Shown in pieces: positions 8,082 through 16,524 of a DNA stretch of 24,832 nt. The first letter of the stretch is position 1; each line of letters begins with the position of its first letter. The position numbers were made by a program, and so were the translations under genes. Below the pieces are notes generated by a model. It saw only the letters and a program-made list of their open reading frames with translations, did no database searches and was not told the DNA's origin. Source of the DNA: a virus. The stretch is taken from the IMG/VR virus record IMGVR_UViG_3300032516_000191, positions 1 to 24,832 of that record; one strand, 5' to 3'.

Positions 8082-9332
8082 ATGAGTAGACCGTGGCGCG
8101 AGCCGAGGCTAACTCCTGACGAGAAGGATGGTTCCGGCAAATTTTCGAAGTTCGCCGGGCTGGTTAATACAAGGTCGCGTAAAGACCTTGGACTTGACGC
8201 CCTTTACGTCGGTGACAATGTTCTGATCTCAGACACCAATAAGGTCAGACGCCGTGACGGGTATTCTCTCTACCGCGCAGGTAATTTCCAAACCGCGTTC
8301 GGTCTCGGTAACAATCTCTATGTGGTCGATGCGGGCGTGCTGCAGCAGCTCACATCACCTACTGATGTAATCACACTTGCTTCAGGCTTGACCGGAGTTG
8401 ACTACGGCTGGGGTGAACTCAATGGCGACGCATACTACGCGAACGGGATCGAGGCGGGGATTGTTCGAGGTAATACACACACGCCGTGGCGGCTTACTGT
8501 CCCTACGATCACGTCGCTTGCTGTTGTCACAGAAGGCACGCTGCCATCCACGACCCTCAACATGGGCCGCGACTACGCTTCTGCGAAGTGGCGCTTTTGC
8601 GCAACGTACGAAACGGCTGACGGGCGTGAGACTGCGCCTTCGGATATTTTCGAAATCCAGTCGTCGCCTGTCACGGCTCTTTTCAAGGCCACAATTCCTC
8701 CTGCCTACGCTCGAACAAATATCTACGCCTCGGAACCGGATGGTGTGGTGTTCCGGCTGGCAACGCAAACAACGTCTGATACAGCTACGTTCAATCCGCT
8801 TATAGCACGCCGCGAGCTGACAACGCTGGGCACCAGTAGCTTGCCCACAAGCGTGTACATGTTCGACTTCTTCCAAGGTCGCTGTTACGCGGCTGAGTAT
8901 ATCCCGCAGGTAGACATCTCTATTGTGTGGGTCAGCAAGTCGCTGGCCTACCATCTCTACGATCAGGCGAACGACTTCATCATGCTGCCGGGTAAGGTCG
9001 GTGTGCTGGTGTGGTGTAATGAAGGAATGATCGTCGGCACGTCACAGAAGATTTACCAGATTAAAGACAGCGGCGAACTGAACTTATTGGTGAACTACGG
9101 GGTGGTACCCGGCTTGCCCGGCGACACGGACGCGGAGAGTGTGGCGTACTTCTGGACGCAGCGCGGTATCTGCAAGGCGATGCCGTTCGAGAACTTATCC
9201 GAGAAGGATGTAAGCATGCCGCCCGGCTTGCGTGCAGCCTCGAAGATGATCTACCTGAACGGGATGCAGCAATTTGTAACTGTCACCCAAGGGGGTGGCG
9301 AACCATTCAACGCAAGAACTGAAAGGACCTAA
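8082..9332 (+). CDS. Conserved phage virion protein (MSRPWREPRLTP family)
   Basis: A 416-residue protein; start chosen at ATG 8082 from the AAGAGG spacing. The N-terminus (SRPWREPRLTPDEKDGSGKF, then KFAGLVNTRSRKDLGLDALY, NVLISDTNKVRRRDGYSLYR) matches a conserved pattern I recall from hypothetical structural proteins of tailed phages. The middle has repeated short beta strands with aromatic and Asp turns (YGWGELNGDAYYANGIEAGI, DYASAKWRFCATYETADGRE), suggesting a beta-propeller or beta-sandwich array. No enzymatic motif is visible. In related phages this type of gene lies with tail or head-tail genes, and a similar C-terminal kind of domain occurs in the protein at 13194-14327. I assign it to the virion but do not assign a specific position in the particle. 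Confidence 0.7.
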   Translation: MSRPWREPRLTPDEKDGSGKFSKFAGLVNTRSRKDLGLDALYVGDNVLISDTNKVRRRDGYSLYRAGNFQTAFGLGNNLYVVDAGVLQQLTSPTDVITLASGLTGVDYGWGELNGDAYYANGIEAGIVRGNTHTPWRLTVPTITSLAVVTEGTLPSTTLNMGRDYASAKWRFCATYETADGRETAPSDIFEIQSSPVTALFKATIPPAYARTNIYASEPDGVVFRLATQTTSDTATFNPLIARRELTTLGTSSLPTSVYMFDFFQGRCYAAEYIPQVDISIVWVSKSLAYHLYDQANDFIMLPGKVGVLVWCNEGMIVGTSQKIYQIKDSGELNLLVNYGVVPGLPGDTDAESVAYFWTQRGICKAMPFENLSEKDVSMPPGLRAASKMIYLNGMQQFVTVTQGGGEPFNARTERT

Positions 9333-9334
9333 TC

Positions 9335-9784
9335 ATGACTGTTCGTCTCTCCACTGGAATACGCAATGCAATGCTGGATGGTGGTACTGGCAAAGGTGTC
9401 AAGGGTTCGCTTGCTGCTGGTTTTATGGCGATCTTGACTGGCTCGCAGCCCGCCACGGCGGATGCTGCTGCCACGGGTACACTGCTGGGCACGGTCTCCG
9501 TCAACGGCGCTGGCACTGGCACCACGTTCGATGCTGCGGTTGCGGGGGTGCTATCCAAAGCGGCAGCGGAAGTGTGGCGCTTCACGGGCCTCGCTGCTGG
9601 AATCGCGGGCTGGTTCCGCTGCTACCCGGCAGGCGACACAATCACTAACATCTCCACAACGGCCACACGGATCGACGGTGCCACCGGCTCCAGTGGTGCG
9701 GATGTGAACCTTACCAACCTGAATATCGCGGTCAGTCAAGTGAACACAGTCGATACGTTCACGATCACACTGCCCACTGCGTAA
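9335..9784 (+). CDS. Small phage virion-associated protein, paralogue 1
   Basis: A 149-residue protein with ATG at 9335, two bases after the previous stop, and a GAAAGGACC ribosome site inside the end of the upstream gene. The sequence is Gly/Ala/Thr-rich with no hydrophobic segment or catalytic residue. Conserved-looking elements, in order, are VRLSTGIRNAML, ILTGSQPATADAAATGTLL, TTFDAAVAGVLSKAAAEVW, AGWFRCYPAGD, ATRIDGATGSSGADVNL and a C-terminal VDTFTITLP. These elements recur in hypothetical proteins of tailed phages, usually among virion genes. It is followed 11 bases later by a paralogue with the same order of elements, so this is one half of a tandem pair. Role in the particle is not known. 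Confidence 0.72.
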   Translation: MTVRLSTGIRNAMLDGGTGKGVKGSLAAGFMAILTGSQPATADAAATGTLLGTVSVNGAGTGTTFDAAVAGVLSKAAAEVWRFTGLAAGIAGWFRCYPAGDTITNISTTATRIDGATGSSGADVNLTNLNIAVSQVNTVDTFTITLPTA

Positions 9785-9795
9785 GGGGTTGAGTC

Positions 9796-10239
9796 ATGAC
9801 GATCAAAGTCAGTACGGGGTTGCGAAACAAGTTGATGGATACCAATCCATTCAAGACTATTTTCAACCTCGGCTTCATCAAGATTTATAATGGTACCGAA
9901 CCCGTTGATGCTGACGCGGTGATCTCGGGACCGACACTGATTCTGACGATCTCCAACAACAGCACGGGTACTGGCATTACATGGGAAGCAGCGGCAGTAG
10001 CGGGGGCGTGCTTGAAGAAAGCATCGGAGACGTGGAGCGGAGTTGCAAGCGCCACGTTGACGGCGAATTTCTTCCGGTTGGTTGCGGCGGGGGATGATGC
10101 TACCGCGTCTACTACGCAGGCGCGTGTACAGGGGGCGGTTGGTACTGCAGGCGCGGACCTGAATATGACTACCACTTCGTTGGTTAACACAACAACCTAT
10201 CCGGTAGACTCCTTCTCCGTCTCAGTCCCAACGTATTGA
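9796..10239 (+). CDS. Small phage virion-associated protein, paralogue 2
   Basis: A 147-residue protein colinear along its whole length with its upstream neighbour: IKVSTGLRNKLM for VRLSTGIRNAML, IYNGTEPVDADAVISG for ILTGSQPATADAAATG, CLKKASETWSG for VLSKAAAEVWR, ARVQGAVGTAGADLNM for TRIDGATGSSGADVNL, and VDSFSVSVP for VDTFTITLP. The DNA of the two genes has drifted, so the duplication is old. ATG 9796 follows GGGGTTGAGTC. The gene ends at TGA 10237-10239, just before a strong AGGAGG and the hairpin that precedes the next gene. Tandem copies can provide heteromeric subunits or independently varying variants; neither is shown here. Confidence 0.72.
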   Translation: MTIKVSTGLRNKLMDTNPFKTIFNLGFIKIYNGTEPVDADAVISGPTLILTISNNSTGTGITWEAAAVAGACLKKASETWSGVASATLTANFFRLVAAGDDATASTTQARVQGAVGTAGADLNMTTTSLVNTTTYPVDSFSVSVPTY

Positions 10240-10251
10240 CATGTCCGTGCG

Positions 10252-10257
10252 AGGAGG
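10252..10257 (+). promoter_or_regulatory. Strong Shine-Dalgarno separated from its start by a hairpin
   Basis: AGGAGG lies 32 bases before ATG 10290, too far for direct use. The stem-loop at 10260-10280 lies between them; if folded, only about 11 bases would separate ribosome site and start. An in-frame TTG at 10272 is a weaker alternative start. Confidence 0.5.
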
Positions 10258-10259
10258 GG

Positions 10260-10288
10260 GCCGGGCGAAACTTGCCCGGCTCTTTTTT
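10260..10288 (+). terminator. Rho-independent terminator-like hairpin inside the virion operon
   Basis: A perfect 7-bp GC stem, GCCGGGC (10260-10266) with GCCCGGC (10274-10280), a 7-base loop GAAACTT, then TCTTTTTT. It lies after the paralogue pair and one base before ATG 10290. It could stop or thin out transcription into the 962-residue gene, act as a translation-spacing hairpin, or both. No promoter is seen between it and the next gene. Confidence 0.8.
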
Positions 10289-10289
10289 C

Positions 10290-13178
10290 ATGAGCAACAG
10301 CTACAAATGGGATCGTAAGGAGAGAGAAGGCGCTGACTACCAGCGCGAGACGTTCACGCGTGTGCATGACCAGAATAAAAAAGAGTATGACCTGCAAAAA
10401 GATCGTAATGATTTATGGAATACGGGAGCGCGAAAACTACCAAGTACACGTCCGCTTCGTTTCTTCGAGACCATTACTGATCCAGCATTAGGTGTCTTTG
10501 CCAGCAACGCACGAGAGCAAGCACGTCATGCGTACCGTACACTTGGGTTACGCTCATGGCACCATCACTACACTATTGACATCGCGGATGTGACCATCGA
10601 CTTGCGCGGTCGGTCGGTGTTCATCAAGATCATCCCTCTCGATCAGTTCGAGTTTGAGTTCATGACAAGTGGCTATCCTGTCGTGACACAAGCTGTAGCG
10701 CAGGATGGTGTTGGCTTTCTCGCGTATCGGGGACTCTGTATTGGTGTTTCGGTTTCCGCGCTACACGGAGTTGTAACAGCACGCTCTCGGGTACGACTAA
10801 GGCGGCGTACGGCTGTGAGTCGTGCTGGTGATGACATATCACAGATCGGGCGCGGTTACATGGTCGGGATGCTTAGTGAACCAGTTGTATTGCCCGACGC
10901 ACGCATCGCATTTAGTCGCTGGCGTTACCCTCGCAATTTGTTTGAATCGTGGGCACCGCACCATGGACACACAGGCGTGCACTGGCGCGACACGCAGCGG
11001 GCTGAGAACAACAACCCCAACCTAGTTGTGCCGCAGCCTAATCCCGGTGGACTGCTACAACATTCATTGCGTGATGCTGGTATTGATGTGCCGTATGAGG
11101 ACAATACATCACGAGACGTACTTCGTGCTGCGTATATTCGTGGTGTTGCAGATTGGCCGCGTGCTGATGGCTTGCAGAAAGTAACTGACAATACATACGG
11201 CACACATGAATTTGCCATCTATGTTGACGCGTTCAACGTGTTCAACATATTCCCTACTGCTGCAATCGGGCCGCTCATACCGGGGAACCCGTACGGGCAG
11301 AATGTAGATGAGTTATACGTACAGCGTAAAACATTGACGTTTGGTGGGTGGGTGTATCGCCCCACTACAAAATTGAAAGATTATTTTTCAGTTATCCCAC
11401 CCAGCATAACCACTGCCGATCAGGCGTTGATGGACTTCCCCGAAATCGACTGGAAGTTCAACCATCTCGGGACCAAAGCCGCTGCCGTGGTGTACGAACG
11501 TGAGGACTTTACCAATGACACAACATACTGGGCGGCAGAGCAGGGTCCTACTCCGTTCACTGGCACCGACTTCACCAATCTTACACAGACGATGGGGGTC
11601 GGCAGCAGACACAATCTTGGTAAGTCTGTTGGGTATAACGAGACACGACACTTCGTTGCGACAGGGATTCTCGAAGTTACTATCTCGATAACAATTACCG
11701 GTCCTAATCTGGAGGACTACAACGCAACCGTTAATGTTGTGGAAAAACGTCGCCCTACCACTGCCACCCGGTGTGCGCTTGCCGTGGGGTACGTGTGGCA
11801 TGACTGTTTTACCAATAACAAAGATGCAGCAGGGAATCGAATTAAGTTAGCTTCAGCAGGTGATTTTGTAACTCTTGATGTCGAACGCTGGGGAAGTGGT
11901 GCGCAGTTCCCTGCATCATACGGACAGGATGAAGAGTCGTACGCACTCTCACGCAGAGCAAACATATTGTCCCTGCGCAATGTAGATACCGATCAGGAAT
12001 ATCTAAGCCTGAAATCAGCTCAAGTATTAGGCGTGGACTTCAACACGCTGTCCTTTGCGTTCATGGCAAACATCCTGTCGGAAAAGAATCACGGTGTATA
12101 CCCAACCAAGGCAGGGTATACGCCAGCGAACCCTACGACAAAACAGGACATGTACCGTTACGACTTCGCGGTGATGATCGTGCACAGCGGGTTAATTAAG
12201 GATTTCATTTTTCCTGAAACGATGGAGCCACAACGACGAGACGCAATCATCGCCAAGTATGCGGAGAGTGGTAGAACGTACGTAAATGCGAAGGCGCTGG
12301 AGACTCCAGCATGGATGTACGTACCCCTGCAGGGGTCTACTGGAATGGACGGGTGGAGCGATACCGGCATCAATAACTATCGCCGGTGGTGGGCATACAA
12401 CAACGGCTACAAGACGCTAAGTACGGGTGCGTACGATGCAAATATTGAAGGAAAGATATTCGGACTGTGGGGGCAGGAGATGGGTGACGACAACCACATG
12501 TTCGTCTGCACCAGTCCGCGTTGGGGGTGGAGCTGCTACAGCAGCGTAATTTGTAGCCACATGATGATGAACGCTGGTCATACGTTCTACGCACATCCGA
12601 ACGGAACGTGGACGTTCTACAGTGATTCATTCATCTACGATAACCAGATGATTCAACCGTCAGGTGGGTTAGCCCTGATCGTTAACACTATCGACTCGTA
12701 CGACCCTACAAAGTTGGAGCATGTAATCTTCGACAAGATTCACTTCGAAATGCGTCTTGCTTCGGGTGGCGCGCTCGGGAAAGCGGATCATTCTTTCGTG
12801 GGTCTGTATAATAAAGCAGTACGCTCGGCACTCGCAGCGCAAAAACTGGAAGAAAACATATTCCCCATCGAACGTGCCAACCAGATCGCTACCTTCACAA
12901 CAGAAGCGGTAGATTGGGGAACACCTATTAACGGCCTGACATATCTGAAAGTAGTTGCAACATGGGGGAGTAAGGTATGGCGGTACACTGAACATGGTGT
13001 ACAAGGTGGTACCTACTACAACGTGTTGTTGCCAGTCCAAGGCGGGTTGATCGGCTTGAACTTTGATTATGCAAATTGGGAAGAATCAGTTACTACCGAA
13101 TTACAAACTCCTTCGTACTCGACAGAACTACTACATATCCGGTTTTGTGATCCTATCGTGCTGTCCAAGGTACGATAA
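10290..13178 (+). CDS. Large orphan phage protein, likely virion component
   Basis: A 962-residue protein from ATG 10290 (MSNSYKWDRKEREG). A TTG at 10236 would overlap the previous stop, but its extra 18 residues are encoded by the terminator hairpin and read as non-protein-like, so I reject it. The N-terminal ~70 residues are charged and helical. The rest is mixed alpha/beta with many aromatic residues and no low-complexity repeat. Recognisable local patterns include a Cys/Trp/Met-rich stretch (RWGWSCYSSVICSHMMMNAG) near residue ~760 and NGTWTFYSDSFIYDNQMIQP just after it. I do not recognise the family. Position between virion genes, same strand, and size suggest a tail, fibre or baseplate component. 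No signal peptide, membrane helix, nuclease, lysin or ATPase motif is evident. Confidence 0.7.
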   Translation: MSNSYKWDRKEREGADYQRETFTRVHDQNKKEYDLQKDRNDLWNTGARKLPSTRPLRFFETITDPALGVFASNAREQARHAYRTLGLRSWHHHYTIDIADVTIDLRGRSVFIKIIPLDQFEFEFMTSGYPVVTQAVAQDGVGFLAYRGLCIGVSVSALHGVVTARSRVRLRRRTAVSRAGDDISQIGRGYMVGMLSEPVVLPDARIAFSRWRYPRNLFESWAPHHGHTGVHWRDTQRAENNNPNLVVPQPNPGGLLQHSLRDAGIDVPYEDNTSRDVLRAAYIRGVADWPRADGLQKVTDNTYGTHEFAIYVDAFNVFNIFPTAAIGPLIPGNPYGQNVDELYVQRKTLTFGGWVYRPTTKLKDYFSVIPPSITTADQALMDFPEIDWKFNHLGTKAAAVVYEREDFTNDTTYWAAEQGPTPFTGTDFTNLTQTMGVGSRHNLGKSVGYNETRHFVATGILEVTISITITGPNLEDYNATVNVVEKRRPTTATRCALAVGYVWHDCFTNNKDAAGNRIKLASAGDFVTLDVERWGSGAQFPASYGQDEESYALSRRANILSLRNVDTDQEYLSLKSAQVLGVDFNTLSFAFMANILSEKNHGVYPTKAGYTPANPTTKQDMYRYDFAVMIVHSGLIKDFIFPETMEPQRRDAIIAKYAESGRTYVNAKALETPAWMYVPLQGSTGMDGWSDTGINNYRRWWAYNNGYKTLSTGAYDANIEGKIFGLWGQEMGDDNHMFVCTSPRWGWSCYSSVICSHMMMNAGHTFYAHPNGTWTFYSDSFIYDNQMIQPSGGLALIVNTIDSYDPTKLEHVIFDKIHFEMRLASGGALGKADHSFVGLYNKAVRSALAAQKLEENIFPIERANQIATFTTEAVDWGTPINGLTYLKVVATWGSKVWRYTEHGVQGGTYYNVLLPVQGGLIGLNFDYANWEESVTTELQTPSYSTELLHIRFCDPIVLSKVR

Positions 13179-13193
13179 CCTAACGAGGTTGAC

Positions 13194-14327
13194 ATGCCCA
13201 TAACCGCAAACATTATCCTGCCAGCACTCAGTGCGCTAGGATCATCTGGCAAGAAATATGGTGCCAGCGGGAACACTAAGACACCGTTACGTTTGCCGTA
13301 CATGCGGGCGTCGGGTGCGGCGTACTACCATGCTAATGGTGCGTTAGTTATTGGTTCGCAGGTAAGGATCGCGGGGACGATGCTGCTTGGCGAGTTGATG
13401 GGCGGCAACCTCACGCTTGAGTACCTGATCGTTGCAGGCGGAAGTGGTGCGGGAGGTGCGCTCACGCTGGAGCAAGTAACTGCTACTGGGACTGGCACAG
13501 TCACGCCGTGGGCCAACGGTGCTTTGGTGCTGAAACAAGTGTTGATTGCGGGGAGCGGAATAGCAGGAGTTGTAGCTACTGGCAAGTTGACCCTGCCTAA
13601 TGCAACAACCGACATGCGTATCGGTTCGCATGGTGAGCTGGTACTTTCCCCAGCCACCACGGCAGGATCAGTCTCGACGATGGAGGGGACGACCGGAGTA
13701 CTCCGTCTGCCGTTCGCAGTCGTTACTGGTAACATATCAATATTCAGTCTGCCGGGGGGTGGGAACCTCGTCCTTCTCCCCGTCATCGCCGGGCCGTATG
13801 GTATTGGACGGCTCACATTGCCATACCTGATTGTCTCCGGGGGGCAGGCGCTCACCACGACCGACTTCGAAGGATGGCTGATGAACGTGCGCAACAAGGG
13901 GGTCACTCGATTCACCGCCTTCCCCTTCACGCAGTTCGCCACGGTCAACAACAAGACCTATGCCATCGGCAGCGGTGGGCTATACCTGCTGGGTGGTAAC
14001 ACTGACAACGGTAACCCGATTGTGTGGCAGTTCGAGACTGGATTGAGTGACTTCGGCAGGCCGGGACTTAAACATCTCCCGTATCTATACCTAGACGGTA
14101 TAATTGACGGCGAGGTTGAGATTGTGCTGATCGACGACCGGAGACGTGAGTTCGCGTATCACTACGATACTAAGCAACGTGGTGCTGTGCACTTGAAGCA
14201 CCGCCGGAAACTGGGTAATGGTATTCGCACAACCAACGCAGCATTCCGAATCAAAAGCGATACGGGTGCGTACATAGAACTTGACGCACTCGAACCCGAA
14301 GTGACTATCACGCAAAGGAGCATCTAA
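13194..14327 (+). CDS. Phage tail-type protein: GxLxLP repeat region plus conserved C-terminal domain
   Basis: A 377-residue protein; ATG 13194 follows ACGAGGTTGAC. Residues ~45-225 are about nine loose repeats of 17-22 residues, each centred on a GxLxLPxxxxxG motif (GALVIGSQV, GNLTLEYLIVAG, GALTLEQV, GALVLKQVLIAG, GKLTLPNA, GELVLSPA, GVLRLPFAVVTG, GRLTLPYLIVSGG), probably a beta-solenoid. This is a different repeat from the one in the 413- and 1320-residue proteins. From ~225 a conserved phage domain follows: WLMNVRNKGVTRFTAFPF, YAIGSGGLYLLGGNTDNG, TGLSDFGRPGLKHLPYLYL, then KLGNGIRTTNAAFRI and a final AYIELDALEPEVTITQR. That C-terminal order is familiar from uncharacterised tail proteins of tailed phages. 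The stop overlaps the next start by one base (TAATG at 14325-14329), indicating coupled translation. Confidence 0.75.
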   Translation: MPITANIILPALSALGSSGKKYGASGNTKTPLRLPYMRASGAAYYHANGALVIGSQVRIAGTMLLGELMGGNLTLEYLIVAGGSGAGGALTLEQVTATGTGTVTPWANGALVLKQVLIAGSGIAGVVATGKLTLPNATTDMRIGSHGELVLSPATTAGSVSTMEGTTGVLRLPFAVVTGNISIFSLPGGGNLVLLPVIAGPYGIGRLTLPYLIVSGGQALTTTDFEGWLMNVRNKGVTRFTAFPFTQFATVNNKTYAIGSGGLYLLGGNTDNGNPIVWQFETGLSDFGRPGLKHLPYLYLDGIIDGEVEIVLIDDRRREFAYHYDTKQRGAVHLKHRRKLGNGIRTTNAAFRIKSDTGAYIELDALEPEVTITQRSI

Positions 14328-16258
14328 TGGCTGCTATTCTCGACCCCGCAGAAATACTTGAAATACACAAGACATACGCGGACGAGTTCGCCGGTCTTGC
14401 GCAGTCAGGATTGACACAGGCATTTTCTGCGCTATCAGCTAGTGGGTTATTCAACTATCGCCCAGCACAAATTGGCATCAATTTTCCGGTTCTTGGCACG
14501 CCTAAAACGGTAGGGCCGCTGCCGAAAGAGCCAGTGCTGAAGGCGTTACCGAAAGACCCAACACTAACAAGAACTGAAGATATTCCGAATTCATCGTTCG
14601 GTTCCGCACCATTCAACAATCTTGGCGATGTTCCGATATTTAACGCGCCGACAAAACCCGGACAAGGCACGCCGACATTTAACGTAAGCGCACCGAATGA
14701 TCCGGGGCAGATAACACTGCCGAATACACCGTCGTACATTGGGCTACCGGGGCTGACACTCCCCTACTCATCAGTGAACATTCCGCCTGCACCTATTGTA
14801 ACGATGCAGACCTTCGATGGGCGACGCCCGAATGATATTGTTATCCCCGACCCAACAGTTATAATTGGGAAATATACAACTGAGGTGAACGACCATCGCG
14901 CGTTCTTACCGGGTTGGTTGCGTGATAACGCAGACGCGATGATTGCGAAGTACGTGCCTGAGTACACATTGTTGCGTACACAGATCAATAACGCGATCAC
15001 GAACTACACCAATCCAGTTACAGGTGGTGGTGCCGCCATCCCTGCGAACATCGAGGGTGCGATCTACGCACGGCATTCGGATCGCAACAATCTTGAATTT
15101 CAGCGGGCGCTCGACACGGCAATCGACACCATCGGCAAGAGGGGATTCTTCATGCCGAACGGCGCGATGGTCAACGTGCTGAAGCAAGCACGCATGACGA
15201 TGGGTGATGCGCAAGTACGCGGTTCTATTGATATCGCTACTAAGAATTTGGAGTTGGAGCAACAGAACTTCCAGTTCATGTTGAAACTTGGTGAACAACT
15301 TGAAGAGAAGATGATCGAGACGATCACTCAATACATGACGCTTGCCATGCAGATGGATATGCAGGCGATCAGTTCAGCCAAGGAAATTGTGGCTGCGTAT
15401 CTTGGGGCGTATAACCTGCAAGTGATGGTATACAAAGCCCTGTGGGAAGGTTATGTTGCTGACGCGGAAGTTTACAAAGCAAAAATTTCTGCGTTAGAAG
15501 CGGGTATTCGTGTGTACGAAGCGCAGATTAAAGCCGAACTTGCCAAGACAGAAATAAATAAGGCTACTGTGGAGGTGTTGAATGCAGTTGCCACCGTCAA
15601 TCTGGCGCTTGCAAACTCCTACAAAGCGCAGGTGGAAGCTACACTTGCGCCTCTAGAAATTTCGCGTCTACAGGTGGCTGTTTTTGAAGCGCGTGTTCGA
15701 GCCTATGCCGCAGAAGTAGGAGCGTATGAATCAAGATGGAACGCTTACAAATCAGAAGTAGAAGGCGAGATGGGTAAGTTCCAAGCCTATACCGCGCAGG
15801 CCAATGCTTACTCCGCACAGGTTGGTGGATTTAAGGCCGAAGTAGACGCATATTCCGCAGAGGTTAGCGCAGTTGGAGAAGCTAACCGTTCTATCGGTAT
15901 CTCGAACGAATCGAACGTAAAGGTGTATACCGCGCAGACTGATAGCGCAATTAAGCAATTCGAGGCGACGATAGCTTCGTATAGCGCGCAGTCGAACGTG
16001 GTTATCAAACAATCGGAAATCGAAGTCGAATACTGGCGTGCGCGTTCAAATTTGCTGATGGGGGAGTTCAATGCGGCGTTGAACCAGACCTTCGAGTACG
16101 CACGCGAACAGATGAACTTGTTCCGTGGTCAAATGGAAGCGGCGATCTCCGCTGGCAATGGTCTTGCTCATGCAGCGAACGTCGCGGGTGCGCTTGCGGG
16201 TGGCGCGATGTCCGGTCTCACGTCCTTTGCCGGGTCGCTTGTCAACGTAGAGCAATAA
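14327..16258 (+). CDS. Long coiled-coil virion protein
   Basis: A 643-residue protein starting at ATG 14327 in a TAATG overlap. Residues ~45-165 are Pro/Gly-rich and extended (GPLPKEPVLKALPKDP, then TLPNTPSYIGLPGLTLPY). Residues ~290-600 are nearly all helical, rich in Ala, Glu, Lys, Gln and regularly spaced Tyr, with recurring blocks such as KAEVDAYSAEV, QAYTAQANAYSAQV and IASYSAQSNVV; this predicts a long coiled coil. The last ~35 residues are Ala/Gly-rich (AANVAGALAGGAMSGL), which might insert into or pack against a membrane or the tail lumen. The shape resembles tape-measure, ejection or internal virion proteins, but no peptidase or lytic domain is present and the length is modest, so I leave the role open. 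It is the last gene of the + operon, ending 30 bases before a terminator stem. Confidence 0.72.
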   Translation: MAAILDPAEILEIHKTYADEFAGLAQSGLTQAFSALSASGLFNYRPAQIGINFPVLGTPKTVGPLPKEPVLKALPKDPTLTRTEDIPNSSFGSAPFNNLGDVPIFNAPTKPGQGTPTFNVSAPNDPGQITLPNTPSYIGLPGLTLPYSSVNIPPAPIVTMQTFDGRRPNDIVIPDPTVIIGKYTTEVNDHRAFLPGWLRDNADAMIAKYVPEYTLLRTQINNAITNYTNPVTGGGAAIPANIEGAIYARHSDRNNLEFQRALDTAIDTIGKRGFFMPNGAMVNVLKQARMTMGDAQVRGSIDIATKNLELEQQNFQFMLKLGEQLEEKMIETITQYMTLAMQMDMQAISSAKEIVAAYLGAYNLQVMVYKALWEGYVADAEVYKAKISALEAGIRVYEAQIKAELAKTEINKATVEVLNAVATVNLALANSYKAQVEATLAPLEISRLQVAVFEARVRAYAAEVGAYESRWNAYKSEVEGEMGKFQAYTAQANAYSAQVGGFKAEVDAYSAEVSAVGEANRSIGISNESNVKVYTAQTDSAIKQFEATIASYSAQSNVVIKQSEIEVEYWRARSNLLMGEFNAALNQTFEYAREQMNLFRGQMEAAISAGNGLAHAANVAGALAGGAMSGLTSFAGSLVNVEQ

Positions 16259-16288
16259 GCGTACCCTACAGTCTCGGTGTGCTCCTTT

Positions 16289-16326
16289 CCCCCCGGTGGC
16301 TCCCATGCCTACCGGGGGGTCTTTTT
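16289..16326 (+). terminator. Rho-independent terminator ending the virion operon
   Basis: A 9-bp stem CCCCCCGGT (16289-16297) with ACCGGGGGG (16311-16319), a 13-base loop, then TCTTTTT. The T run is only on the + side, so it ends rightward transcription. On the - strand the stem is followed by AAAGG, so it is not a full terminator in that direction. The stop of the convergent DUF3310 gene (16309-16311) lies across the loop and stem edge. Confidence 0.9.
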
Positions 16327-16524
16327 CTCTGTCTCTATCAGCTTGTCTAGGTAGTGACGAGCCTTCTCCAGATCGATGAGGCCACCCTTCTCCCGGTATC
16401 GGCACACGTATTTCACCACGTTGCCGTCAAGAAAACCCAGCCCGTTCGCAATGATGAAGTCCCACGGTTGTATCGCCTTGTTCTTGTAGTGCTCCCCACC
16501 TACCTGCATATTGTTCGCGCTCAT
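16309..16524 (-). CDS. DUF3310 family phage protein
   Basis: A 71-residue protein. I take ATG 16524 as start because it overlaps the primase stop as ATGA; a frame extension to 16572 would overlap the primase by 52 bases and adds a non-conserved head. The sequence has the typical DUF3310 pattern: GGEHYKNKAIQPWDFIIANG, then LDGNVVKYVCRYREKGGLID, then DLEKARHYLDKLIE. DUF3310 proteins (sometimes labelled nucleotide kinase in phage annotations) are small, helical and common in phage replication modules; their biochemical role is not well established. It is the last gene of the - operon, coupled to the primase-helicase. Its final codons run into the terminator of the convergent virion operon. Confidence 0.85.
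   Translation of the reverse strand: MSANNMQVGGEHYKNKAIQPWDFIIANGLGFLDGNVVKYVCRYREKGGLIDLEKARHYLDKLIETEKKTPR

Noticed and set aside
10236-10289. TTG 10236 as start of the large orphan gene
   Set aside because: The 18 added residues are encoded by the Shine-Dalgarno and terminator hairpin, and no ribosome site precedes the TTG. ATG 10290 is preferred.
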